Shown one piece after another: positions 50,001 through 63,000 of a stretch of DNA of 64,000 nucleotides. The notes beneath the pieces are model-generated. The model saw only the letters and a list, made by a program, of their open reading frames with translations, was not told the DNA's origin and made no database searches. Positions within the stretch are counted from its first letter, which is position 1, and the number at the start of each line of letters is the position of its first letter. A program made the position numbers and the translations under genes. Location of the stretch: NCBI GenBank assembly GCA_963920705.1, contig CAWUCO010000207.1, forward strand, positions 682,001 through 746,000, written 5' to 3'. Origin of the DNA: Odiellus spinosus. Its lineage: Eukaryota > Arthropoda > Arachnida > Opiliones > Phalangiidae.

Positions 50001-53000
50001 AATTACGCTTTTTGATATTAGATGTTTTTTGAATTTGCCATATTTTCCATGTTTTTCAACGGATTTTCCACAACACTAGTTTTTTAGATTGATCAATATT
50101 TCTCTTTTTAAAGGTGTTGATTTTGTCTAAATCGCTTAAAAATCAAATGTTTTGTGTCCATTTGAATCCAATAATCTTTGATTTTTAAGCGTTTTTGCTT
50201 AATTTCAACCCATTTTATATTTGTTAAGCTCTGGCAATTTAGACAAAACCAATGTCATTAAAAAGAGCAGTTATTGGAGAGTCTAAATAATTTGAGTTTT
50301 CAAAAATTCGTAGAAAAACAAGAATAATATGACCAATTAGAGAAATCATACAATATTAAAATAGTAAAATTTCAGATTTTAAAAATACGCTCTTGATATT
50401 AGATGTTTTTTGAATTTGCCATATTTTCCATGTTTTTAAACGGATTTTCAAAACTCTGGTTTTTAGATTGATCAATATTTGCTCTTTTGATAGGTGTTGA
50501 TTTTGTCTAAATCGCTTAAAAATCAAATGTTTTGTGTCCATTTGAATCCAATAATCTTTGATTTTTAAGCGTTTTTGCTTAATTTCAACCCATTTTATAT
50601 TTGTTACGCTCTGGTAATTTAGACAAAGCCAATGTCATTCGAAAGAGCAATTATTGGACAGTCTAAATAATAAGAGTTTTCAAAAACCGTTGAAAAACAA
50701 GAATAATATGACCAATTCAGAAATCATACAATATGAAAATAGTCAAATTTCAGATTTTAAAAATACGCTTTTTGATATCAGATGTTTTTTTTTAATTTGC
50801 CATATTTTCCATGTTTTTCAACGGCTTTTCCTAAACTCTTGTTTTTTAGATTGATCAATATTTGCTCTTTCGATAGGTGTTGATTTTTTCTAAATCGCTT
50901 AAAAATCAAATGTTTTGTGTCCATTTGAATCCAATAATCTTTGATTTTTAAGCGTTTTTGCTTAATTTCAACCCATTTTATATTTGTTACGCTCTGGCAA
51001 TTTAGACAAAGCCAATGTCATTCGAAAGAGCAGTTATTGGACATTCTAAATAATAAGAGTTTTCAAAAATCCGTAGAAAAACAAGAATAATATGACATAT
51101 TCAAGAAATCATACAATATCAAAATAGTCAAATTTCAGTTTTTAAAAATACGCTTTTTGATATTAGATGTTTTTTTGAATTTGCCATATTTTCCATGTTT
51201 TTCAACGGCTTTTCCTAAACTCTTGTTTTTTAGATTGATCAATATTTGCTCTTTCGATAGGTGTTGATTTTTTCTAAATCGCTTAAAAATCAAATGTTTT
51301 GTGTTCATTTGAATCCAATAATCTTTGATTTTTAAGCGTTTTTGCTTAATTTCAACCCATTTTATATTTGTTACGCTCTGGCAATTTAGACAAAGCCAAT
51401 GTCATTCGAAAGAGCAGTTATTGGACATTCTAAATAATAAGAGTTTTCAAAAATCCGTAGAAAAACAAGAATAATATGACATATTCAAGAAATCATACAA
51501 TATCAAAATAGTCAAATTTCAGTTTTTAAAAATACGCTTTTTGATATTAGATGTTTTTTTGAATTTGCCATATTTTCCATGTTTTTCAACGGATTTTCCG
51601 AAACTCTAGTTTTTTAGATTGATCAAAATTTGCTCTTTCGAAAGGTGTTGATTTTGTCTAAATCGCTTAAAAATCAAATTTTTTGTGTCCATTTGAATCC
51701 AATAATATTTGATTTTTAAGCGTTTTTGCTTAATTTAAGCCCATTTTATATTTGTTACGCTCTGGCAATTTAGAAAAAACCAATGTAATTCGAAAGAGCA
51801 GTTATTGGACAGTCTAAATAATAAGAGTTTTCAAAAATCCGTAGAAAAACAAGAATAATATGACCAATTCAAGAAATCATACAATATCAAAATAGTCAAA
51901 TTTCAGATTTTAAAAATACGCTTTTTGATATTAGATGTTTTTTAGAATTTGCCATATTTTCTATGTTTTTCAACGGATTTTCCTAACTCTTGTTTTTTAG
52001 ATTGATCAATATTTGCTCTTTCGATAGGTGTTGATTTTGTCTAAATCGCTTAAAAATCAAATGTTTTGTGTCCATTTGAAACCAATAATCTTTGATTTTT
52101 AAGCGTTTTTGCTTAATTTCAACCCATTTTATATTTGTTACGCTCTGGCAATTTAGACAAAACCAATGTTATTCGAAAGAGCAGTTATTGGAGAGTCTAA
52201 ATAATTTGATTTTTCAAAAATCCGTAGAAAAACAAGAATAATATGACCAATTAGAGAAATCATACAATATTAAAATAGTCAAATTTCAGATTTTAAAAAT
52301 ACGCTCTTGATATTAGATGCTTTTTGAATTTGCCATATTTTCCATGTTTTTCAACGGATTTTCCAAAACTCTGGTTTTTAGATTGATCAATATTTGCTCT
52401 TTTGATAGGTGTTGATTTTGTCTAAATCGCTTAAAAATCAAATGTTTTGTGTGTATTTGAATCCAATAATCTTTGATTTTTAAGCGTTTTTGCTTAATTT
52501 CAACCCATTTTATATTTGTTACGCTCTGGATATTTAGACAAAACCAATGTCATTCGAAAGAGCAGTAATTGGACAGTCTAAATAATAAGAGTTTTCAAAA
52601 ACCGTTGAAAAACAAGAATAATATGACCAATTCAAGAAATCATACAATATGAAAATATTCAAATTTCAGATTTTAAAAATACGCATTTTGATATTAGATG
52701 TTTTTTGAATTTGCCATATTTTCCATGTTTTTCTACGGATTTTCCAAAACTCTAGTTTTTTAGATTGATCAAAATTTGATCTTTCGAAAGGTGTTGATTT
52801 TGTCTAAATCGCTTAAAAATCAAATGTTTTGTGTCCATTTGAATCCAATAATCTTTGATTTTTAAGCGTTTTTGCTTAATTTCAACCCATTTTATATTTG
52901 TTACGCTCTGGAAATTTAGACAAAACCAATGTCATTCGAAAGAGCAGTTATTGGAGAGTCTAAATAATTTGAGTTTTCAAAAATCCGTAGAAAAACAAGA

Positions 53001-55800
53001 ATAATATGACCAATTAGAGAAATCATACAATATTAAAATAGTCAAATTTCAGATTTTAAAAATACGCTCTTGATATTAGATGTTTTTTGAATTTGCCATA
53101 TTTTCCATGTTTTTCAACGGATTTTCCAAAACTCTGGTTTTTAGATTGATCAATATTTGCTCTTTTGATAGGTGTTGATTTTGTCTAAATCGCTTAAAAA
53201 TCAAATGTTTTGTGTGTATTTGAATCCAATAATCTTTGATTTTTAAGCGTTTTTGCTTAATTTCAACCCATTTTATATTTGTTACGCTCTGGATATTTAG
53301 ACAAAACCAATGTCATTCGAAAGAGCAGTAATTGGACAGTCTAAATAATAAGAGTTTTCAAAAACCGTTGAAAAACAAGAATAATATGACCAATTCAAGA
53401 AATCATACAATATGAAAATAGTCAAATTTCAGATTTTAAAAATACGCATTTTGATATTAGATGTTTTTTGAATTTGCCATATTTTCCATGTTTTTCTACG
53501 GATTTTCCAAAACTCTAGTTTTTTAGATTGATCAAAATTTGATCTTTCGAAAGGTGTTGATTTTGTCTAAATCGCTTAAAAATCAAATGTTTTGTGTCCA
53601 TTTGAATCCAATAATCTTTGATTTTTAAGCGTTTTTGCTTAATTTCAACCCATTTTATATTTGTTACGCTCTGGCAATTTAGACAAAACCAATGTCATTC
53701 GAAAGAGCAGTTATTGGACAGTCCAAATGATAAGAGTTTTCAAAAATCCGTAGAAAAACAAGAATAATATGACCAATTAGAGAAATCATACAATATTAAA
53801 ATAGTCAAATTTCAGATTTTAAAAATACGCTCTTGATATTAGATGTTTTTTGAATTTGCCATATTTTCCATGTTTTTCAACGGATTTTCCAAAACTCTGG
53901 TTTTTAGATTGATCAATATTTGCTCTTTTGATAGGTGTTGATTTTGTCTAAATCGCTTAAAAATCAAATGTTTTGTGTCCATTTGAATCCAATAATCTTT
54001 GATTTTTAAGCGTTTTTGCTTAATTTCAACCCATTTTATATTTGTTACGCTCTGGCAATTTAGACAAAACCAATGTCATTCGAAAGAGCAGTTATTGGAC
54101 AGTCTAAATAATAAGAGTTTTCAAAAATCCGTAGAAAAACAAGAATAATATGACATATTCAAGAAATCATACAATATCAAAATAGTCAAATTTCAGATTT
54201 TAAAAATACGCATTTTGATATTAGATGTTTTTTGAATTTGCCATATTTTCCATGTTTTTCTACGGATTTTCCAAAACTCTAGTTTTTTAGATTGATCAAA
54301 ATTTGCTCTTTCGAAAGGTGTTGATTTTGTCTAAATCGCTTAAAAATCAAATGTTTTGTGTCCATTTGAATCCAATAATCTTTGATTTTTAAGCGTTTTT
54401 GCTAAATTTCAACCCATTTTATATTTGTTACGCTCTGGCAATTTAGACAAAACCAATGTCATTCGAAAGAGCAGTTATTGGAGAGTCTAAATAATTTGAG
54501 TTTTCAAAAATCCGTAGAAAAACAAGAATAATATGACCAATTAGAGAAATCATACAATATTAAAATAGTCAAATTTCAGATTTTAAAAATACGCTCTTGA
54601 TATTAGATGTTTTTTGAATTTGCCATATTTTCCATGTTTTTCAACGGATTTTCCAAAACTCTGGTTTTTAGATTGATCAATATTTGCTCTTTTGATAGGT
54701 GTTGATTTTGTCTAAATCGCTTAAAAATCAAATGTTTTGTGTCCATTTGAATCCAATAATCTTTGATTTTTAAGCGTTTTTGCTTAATTTCAACCCATTT
54801 TATATTTGTTACGCTCTGGCAATTTAGACAAAACCAATGTCATTCGAAAGAGCAGTTATTGGACAGTCTAAATAATAAGAGTTTTCAAAAATCCGTAGAA
54901 AAACAAGAATAATATGACATATTCAAGAAATCATACAATATCAAAATAGTCAAATTTCAGATTTTAAAAATACGCATTTTGATATTAGATGTTTTTTGAA
55001 TTTGCCATATTTTCCATGTTTTTCTACGGATTTTCCAAAACTCTAGTTTTTTAGATTGATCAAAATTTGCTCTTTCGAAAGGTGTTGATTTTGTCTAAAT
55101 CGCTTAAAAATCAAATGTTTTGTGTCCATTTGAATCCAATAATCTTTGATTTTTAAGCGTTTTTGCTTAATTTCAACCCATTTTATATTTGTTACGCTCT
55201 TTCAATTTAGACAAAACCAATGTCATTCGAAAGAGCAGTTATTGGACAGTCTAAATAATAAGAGTTTTCAAAAATCCGTAGAAAAACAAGAATAATATGA
55301 CCAATTAGAGAAATCATACAATATTAAAATAGTCAAATTTCAGTTTTTAAAAATACGCTTTTTGATATTAGATGTTTTTTTGAATTTGCCATATTTTCCT
55401 TGTTTTTCAACGGATTTTCCGAAACTCTAGTTTTTTAGATTGATCAAAATTTGCTCTTTCGAAAGGTGTTGATTTTGTCTAAATCGCTTAAAAATCAAAT
55501 GTTTTGTGTCCATTTGAATCCAATAATATTTGATTTTTAAGCGTTTTTGCTTAATTTCAACCCATTTTATATTTTTTACGCTCTGGCAATTTAGACAAAA
55601 CCAATGTCATTCGAAAGAGCAGTTATTGGACAGTCTAAATAATAAGAGTTTTCAAAAATCCGTAGAAAAACAAGAATAATATGACCAATTCAAGAAATCA
55701 TACAATATGAAAATAGTCAAATTTCAGATTTTAAAAATACGCTTTTTGATATTAGATGTTTTTTTTTTTAATTTGCCATATTTTCCATGTTTTTCAACTT
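44054..55800. repeat. 15-monomer (5743-bp) duplication with nested shorter periods
   Basis: The monomer at 44054-44239, with the private ATTTGTAACGCTC and CACAACACTAG variants, recurs at 49797-49982, exactly 5743 bp downstream. Within and after it, shorter offsets are visible. TTGGAGAGTC monomers occur near 44533, 46063, 48361, 50275, 52188, 52951 and 54478, so most spacings are multiples of one monomer. TTTTAATATT after ACGCA occurs at 43501 and 45030, 4 monomers apart. The right-hand limit given is approximate. Confidence 0.7.
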
Positions 55801-56639
55801 ATTTTCCTAAACTCTTGTTTTTTATATTGATCAATATTTGCTCTTTCGATAGGTGTTGATTTTGTCTAAATCGCTTAAAAATCAAATGTTTTGTGTCCAT
55901 TTGAGTCCAATAATCTTTGATTTTTAAGCGTTTTTGCTTAATTTCAACCCATTTTATATTTGTTACGCTCTGGCAATTAAGACAAAACCAATGTCATTCG
56001 AAAGAGCAGTTATTGGACAGTCTAAATAATAAGAGTTTTCAAAAATCGGTAAAAAAACAAGAATAATATGACCAATTCAAGAAATCATACAATTTGAAAA
56101 TTGTCAAATTTCAGATTTTAAAAATACGCATTTTGATATTAGATGTTTTTTTGAATTTGCCATATTTTCCATGTTTTTCTACGGATTATCCAAAACTCTA
56201 GTTTTTTAGATTGATCAAAATTTGCTTTTTCGAAAGGTGTTGATTTTGTCTAAATCGCTTAAAAATCAAATGTTTTGTGTCCATTTGAATCCAATAATCT
56301 TTGATTTTTAAGCGTTTTTGCTTAAATTCAACCCATTTTATATTTGTTACGTTTTGGCAATTTAGACAAAACCAATGTCATTAGAAAAAGCAATTATTTG
56401 ACAGTCTAAATAATAAGAGTTTTCAAAAATCCGTAGAAAAACAAGAATAATACTACCAATTCAAGAAATCATACAATATTAAAATAGTCAAATTTCATAT
56501 TTTAAAAATACGCTTTTTGATATTAGATGTTTTTTTGAATTTGCCATATTTTCCATATTTTTCAACGGATTTTCCAAAACTCTTGTTTTTTAGATTGATC
56601 AATATTTGCTCTTTCGACAAGTGTTAATTTTGTCTAAAT

Positions 56640-56698
56640 CGCTTAAAAATCAAATGTTTTGTGTCCATTTGAATCCAATAATCTTTGATTTTTAAGCG
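56640..56698. repeat. Spacer inverted repeat, subfamily B form (15-bp arms)
   Basis: CGCTTAAAAATCAAA (56640-56654) is the exact reverse complement of TTTGATTTTTAAGCG (56684-56698) around a 29-nt loop. In subfamily A the right arm reads TTGGATTTTTAAGCG and pairs for only 12 bp, so the B change of G to T lengthens the stem. Confidence 0.9.
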
Positions 56699-58209
56699 TT
56701 TTTGCTCAATTTCAACCCATTTGATATTTGTTACGCTTTGGCAATTTAGACAAAACCAATTTCATTCGAAAGAGCAATTATTGAAGAGTCTAAATAATAA
56801 GAGTTTTCAAAAATCCGTTGAAAAACAAGAATAATATGACCAATTCAATAAATCATACAATATCAAAATAGTCAAATTTCAGATTTTAAAAATACGCTTT
56901 TTGATATGAGATGTTTTTTTGAATTTGCCATATTTTCCATGTTTTTCAACGGATTTTCCAAAACTCTTGTTTTTTAGATTGAACAATATTTGCTCTTTCG
57001 ATAGGTGTTGATTTTGTCTAAATCGCTTAAAAATCAAATGTTTTGTGTCCATTTGAATCCAATAATCTTTGATTTTTAAGCGTTTTTGCTTAATTTCAAC
57101 CCATTTTATATTTGTTACGTTTTGGCAATTTAGACAAAACCAATGTAATTCGAAAGAGCAATTATTGGACAGTCTAAATAATAAGAGTTTTCAAAAATCC
57201 GTTAAAAAACAAGAATAATATACCAATTAAAGAAATCATACAATATCAAAATAGTCAAATTTCAGATATTAAAAATACGCTTTTTGATATTAGATGTTTT
57301 ATTGAATTTGCCATATTTTCCATGTTTTTCAACGGATTTTCCAAAACTCTAGTTTTTTAGATTGATCAAAATTTGCTCTTTCGAAAGGTGTTGATTTTGT
57401 CTAAATCGCTTAAAAATCAAATGTTTTGTGTCCATTTGAATCCAATAATATTTGATTTTTAAGCGTTTTTGCTTAATTTCAACCCATTTTATATTTGTAA
57501 CGCTCTGGCAATTTAGACAAAACCAATGTCATTCGAAAGAGCAGTTATTGGACAGTCTAAATAATAAGAGTTTTCAAAAATCCGTAGAAAAACAAGAATA
57601 ATATGACCAATTAGAGAAATCATACAATATTAAAATAGTCAAATTTCAGTTTTTAAAAATACGCTTTTTGATATTAGATGTTTTTTTGAATTTGCCATAT
57701 TTTCCTTGTTTTTCAACGGATTTTCCGAAACTCTAGTTTTTTAGATTGACCAATATTTGCTCTTTTGATAGGTGTTGATTTTGTCTAAATCGCTTAAAAA
57801 TCAAATGTTTTGTGTCCATTTGAATCCAATAATATTTGATTTTTTAGCGTTTTTGCTTAATTTCAACCCATTTTATATTTGTTACGCTCTGGCAATTTAG
57901 ACAAAACCAATGTCATTCGAAAGAGCACTTATTGGACAGTCTAAATAATAAGAGTTTTCAAAAACCGTTGAAAAACAAGAATAATATGACCAATTCAAGA
58001 AATCATACAATATTAAAATAGTCAAATTTCAGATTTTAAAATTACGCACTTTGATATTAGATGTTTTTTTGAATTTGCCATATTTTCCATGTTTTTCACG
58101 GATTTTCCTAAACTCTTGTTTTTTAGATTGATCCATATTTGCTCTTTCGATAGGTGTTGATTTTGTCTAAATCGCTTAAAAATCAAATGTTTTGTGTCCA
58201 TTTGAATCC

Positions 58210-60520
58210 AATAATCTTTGATTTTTAAGCGTTTTTGCTTAATTTCAACCCATTTTATATTTGTTACGCTCTGGCAATTTAGACAAAACCAATGTCATTC
58301 GAAAGAGCAGTTATTGGACAGTCTAAATAATAAGAGTTTTCAAAAATCCGTAGAAAAACAAGAATAATATGACCAATTCAAGAAATCATACAATATCAAA
58401 ATAGTCAAATTTCAGATTTTAAAAATACGCTTTTTGATATTAGATGTTTTTTTTTTTTTTAATTTGCCATATTTTCCATGTTTTTCAACGGATTTTCCTA
58501 AACTCTTGTTTTTTATATTGATCAATATTTGCTCTTTCGATAGGTGTTGATTTTGTCTAAATCGCTTAAAAATCAAATGTTTTGTGTCCATTTGAGTCCA
58601 ATAATCTTTGATTTTTAAGCGTTTTTGCTTAATTTCAACCCATTTTATATTTGTTACGCTCTGGCAATTAAGACAAAACCAATGTCATTCGAAAGAGCAG
58701 CGATTGGACAGTCTAAATAATAAGAGTTTTCAAAAATCCGTAGAAAAACAAGAATAATATGACCAATTCAAGAAATCATACAATATCAAAATAGTCAAAT
58801 TTCAGATTTTAAAAATACGCATTTTGATATTAGATGTTTTTTTGAATTTGCCATATTTTCCATGTTTTTCTACGGATTATCCAAAACTCTAGTTTTTTAT
58901 ATTGATCAAAATTTGCTCTTTCGAAAGGTGTTGATTTTGTCACAATCGCTTAAAAATCAAATGTTTTGTGTCCATTTGAATCAAATAATCTTTGATTTTT
59001 AAGCGTTTTTGCTTAATTTCAAACCATTTTATATTTTTTACGCTCTAACAATTTAGACAAAACCAATGTCATTCGAAAGAGCAGTTATTGGACAGTCTAA
59101 ATAATAAGAGTTTTCAAAAATCCGTAGAAAAACAAGAATAATATGATCAATTCAAGAAATCATACAATATGAAAATAGTCAAATTTCAGATTTTAAAAAT
59201 ACGCTTTTTGATATTAGATGTTTTTTTTTAATTTGCCATATTTTCCATGTTTTTCAACGGATTTTCCTAAACTCTTGTTTTTTATATTGATCAATATTTG
59301 CTCTTTCGATAGGTGTTGATTTTGTCTAAATCGCTTAAAAATCAAATGTTTTGTGTCCATTTGAATCCAATAATCTTTGATTTTTAAGCGTTTTTGCTTA
59401 ATTTCAACCCATTTTATATTTGTTACGCTCTGGCAATTTAGACAAAACCAATGTCATTCGAAAGAGCAGTTATTGGACAGTCTAAATAATAAGAGTTTTC
59501 AAAAATCCGTAGAAAAACAAGAATAATATGACCAATTCAAGAAATCATACAATATCAAAATAGTCAAATTTCAGATTTTAAAAATACGCTTTTTGATATT
59601 AGATGTTTTTTTTTTTTTAATTTGCCATATTTTCCATGTTTTTCAACGGATTTTCCTAAACTCTTGTTTTTTATATTGATCAATATTTGCTCTTTCGATA
59701 GGTGTTGATTTTGTCTAAATCGCTTAAAAATCAAATGTTTTGTGTCCATTTGAGTCCAATAATCTTTGATTTTTAAGCGTTTTTGCTTAATTTCAACCCA
59801 TTTTATATTTGTTACGCTCTGGCAATTAAGACAAAACCAATGTCATTCGAAAGAGCAGCGATTGGACAGTCTAAATAATAAGAGTTTTCAAAAATCCGTA
59901 GAAAAACAAGAATAATATGACCAATTCAAGAAATCATACAATATCAAAATAGTCAAATTTCAGATTTTAAAAATACGCATTTTGATATTAGATGTTTTTT
60001 TGAATTTGCCATATTTTCCATGTTTTTCTACGGATTATCCAAAACTCTAGTTTTTTATATTGATCAAAATTTGCTCTTTCGAAAGGTGTTGATTTTGTCA
60101 CAATCGCTTAAAAATCAAATTTTTTGTGTCCATTTGAATCAAATAATCTTTGATTTTTAAGCGTTTTTGCTTAATTTCAAACCATTTTATATTTTTTACG
60201 CTCTAACAATTTAGACAAAACCAATGTCATTCGAAAGAGCAGTTATTGGACAGTCTAAATAATAAGAGTTTTCAAAAATCCGTAGAAAAACAAGAATAAT
60301 ATGATCAATTCAAGAAATCATACAATATGAAAATAGTCAAATTTCAGATTTTAAAAATACGCTTTTTGATATTAGATGTTTTTTTTTAATTTGCCATATT
60401 TTCCATGTTTTTCAACGGATTTTCCTAAACTCTTGTTTTTTATATTGATCAATATTTGCTCTTTCGATAGGTGTTGATTTTGTCTAAATCGCTTAAAAAT
60501 CAAATGTTTTGTGTCCATTT
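58210..60520. repeat. 3-monomer higher-order repeat, 1158-bp period
   Basis: TTTGAGTCCA occurs at 58591 and 59749 with GCAGCGATTGG at matching places (near 58697 and 59855), 1158 bp apart. TTTTGTCACAATCGC recurs near 58935 and 60093. Two copies are visible. The mean unit here is 386 bp because of T-tract expansion. Confidence 0.82.
58447..58460 (+). repeat. Expanded T tract (14 T) at the start of the right arm
   Basis: After TTAGATG most monomers have 6-8 T. Here there are 14, with 13 at 59606-59618 and 11 at 55759-55769. In these copies the following G is lost (TTTAATTTGCC instead of TTTGAATTTGCC). This is the main source of length variation in subfamily B. Confidence 0.85.
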
Positions 60521-61739
60521 GAGTCCAATAATCTTTGATTTTTAAGCGTTTTTGCTTAATTTCAACCCATTTTATATTTGTTACGCTCTGGCTATTAAGA
60601 CAAAACTAATGTCATTCGAAAGAGCAGCTATTGGACAGTCTAAATAATAAGAATTTTCAAAAATCCGTAGAAAAACAAGAATAATATGACCAATTCAAGA
60701 AATCATACAATTTGAAAATTGTCAAATTTCAGATTTTAAAAATACGCATTTTGATATTAGATGTTTTTTTGAATTTGCCATATTTTCCATATTTTTCTAC
60801 GGATCATCCAAAACTCTAGTTTTTTAGATTGATCAAAATTTCCTTTTTCGAAAGGTGTAGATTTTGTCTAAATCGCTTAAAAATCAATTGTTTTGTGTCC
60901 ATTTGAATCCAATAATCTTTGATTTTTAAGCGTTTTTGCTTAAATTCAACCCATTTTATATTTGTTACGTTTTGGCAATTTAGACAAAACCAATGTCATT
61001 AGAAAAAGCAATTATTTGACAGTCTAAATAATAAGAGTTTTCAAAAATCCGTAGAAAAACAAGAATAATACTACCAATTCAAGAAATCATACAATATTAA
61101 AATAGTCAAATTTCAGATTTTAAAAATACGCTTTTTGATATTAGATGTTTTTTTGAATTTGCCATATTTTCCATATTTTTCAACGGATTTTCCAAAACTC
61201 TTGTTTTTTAGATTGATCAATATTTGCTCTTTCGACAAGTGTTAATTTTGTCTAAATCGCTTAAAAATCAAATGTTTTGTGTCCATTTGAATCCAATAAT
61301 CTTTGATTTTTAAGCGTTTTTGCTCAATTTCAACCCATTTGATATTTGTTACGCTTTGGCAATTTAGACAAAACCAATTTCATTCGAAAGAGCAATTATT
61401 GAAGAGTCTAAATAATAAGAGTTTTCAAAAATCCGTTGAAAAACAAGAATAATATGACCAATTCAATAAATCATACAATATCAAAATAGTCAAATTTCAG
61501 ATTTTAAAAATACGCTTTTTGATATGAGATGTTTTTTTGAATTTGCCATATTTTCCATGTTTTTCAACGGATTTTCCAAAACTCTTGTTTTTTAGATTGA
61601 ACAATATTTGCTCTTTCGATAGGTGTTGATTTTGTCTAAATCGCTTAAAAATCAAATGTTTTGTGTCCATTTGAATCCAATAATCTTTGATTTTTAAGCG
61701 TTTTTGCTTAAATTCAACCCATTTTATATTTGTTACGTT

Positions 61740-63000
61740 TTGGCAATTTAGACAAAACCAATGTCATTAGAAAAAGCAATTATTTGACAGTCTAAATAAT
61801 AAGAGTCTTCAAAAATCCGTTGAAAACAAGAATAATATGGCCAATTCAATAAATCGTACAATATCAAAATAGTCAAATTTCAGATTTCAAAAATACGCTT
61901 TTTGATATTAGATTTTTTTTAATTTGCCATATTTTCCATGTTTTTCAACGGATTTTACAAAACTCTTGTTTATTAGATAGATCAATATTTGCTCTTTCGA
62001 TAGGTGTTGATTTTGTCTAAAACGCTTTAAAATCAAATGTTTTATGTCCATTTGAATCCAATTATCTTTGATTTTGAAGCGTTTTTGCTTAATTTCAACC
62101 CATTTTATATTTGTTACGTTTTGGCAATTTAGACAAAACCAATGTAATTCGAAAGAGCAATTATTGGACAGTCTAAATAATAAGAGTTTTCAAAAATCCG
62201 TTAAAAAACAAGAATAATATACCAATTCAAGAAATCATACAATATCAAAATAGTCAAATTTCAGATATTAAAAATACGCTTTTTGATATTAGATGTTTTA
62301 TTGAATTTGCCATATTTTCCATGTTTTTCAACGGATTTTCCAAAACTCTTGTTTTTTAGATTGAACAATATTTGCTCTTTCGATAGGTGTTGATTTTGTC
62401 TAAATCGCTTAAAAATCAAATGTTTTGTGTCCATTTGAATCCAATAATCTTTGATTTTTAAGCGTTTTTGCTTAAATTCAACCCATTTTATATTTGTTAC
62501 GTTTTGGCAATTTAGACAAAACCAATGTCATTAGAAAAAGCAATTATTTGACAGTCTAAATAATAAGAGTTTTCAAAAATCCGTTGAAAACAAGAATAAT
62601 ATGGCCAATTCAATAAATCGTACAATATCAAAATAGTCAAATTTCAGATTTCAAAAATACGCTTTTTGATATTATATTTTTTTAATTTGCCATATTTTCC
62701 ATGTTTTTCAACGGATTTTACAAAACTCTTGTTTATTAGATAGATCAATATTTGCTCTTTCGATAGGTGTTGATTTTGTCTAAAACGCTTAAAAATCAAA
62801 TGTTTTGTGTACATTTGAATCCAATTATCTTTGATTTTGAAGCGTTTTTGCTTAATTTCAACCCATTTTATATTTGTTACGTTTTGGCAATTTAGACAAA
62901 ACCAATGTAATTCGAAAGAGCAATTATTGGACAGTCTAAATAATAAGAGTTTTCAAAAATCCGTTAAAAAACAAGAATAATATACCAATTCAAGAAATCA
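61740..63000. repeat. 2-monomer (764-bp) local duplication
   Basis: CATTAGAAAAAGC at 61765 and 62529, GTTTATTAGATAGATC near 61968 and 62730, GATTTTGAAGCG near 62072 and 62833, and AATATACCAATTC near 62214 and 62979 all recur at about 764 bp. This marks a recent dimer duplication near the right end of the window. Confidence 0.8.

Larger units (their letters stand above)
56340..61740. repeat. ~4.6-kb (12-monomer) segmental repeat in subfamily B
   Basis: Private variants at 56380-57000 (TTAGAAAAAGC, ATAATACTACCAATTC, TTTCGACAAGTG, TTATTGAAGAGTC) return in the same order about 4618 bp downstream at 61000-61620. The TTCATTCGAAAGAGC of the marked monomer is at 56761 and 61379. Part of the same set appears a third time at 63360-63930. 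The excess over 12 x 383 bp is accounted for by longer T tracts in between. Confidence 0.75.

Noticed and set aside
134..59749. Scores of 60-120 codon open frames as protein-coding genes
   Set aside because: They repeat with the monomer, are interrupted by frameshifts and stops in many copies, differ between subfamilies, and appear on both strands because of the inverted arms. No signal sequence, recognisable domain or conserved start context was seen.
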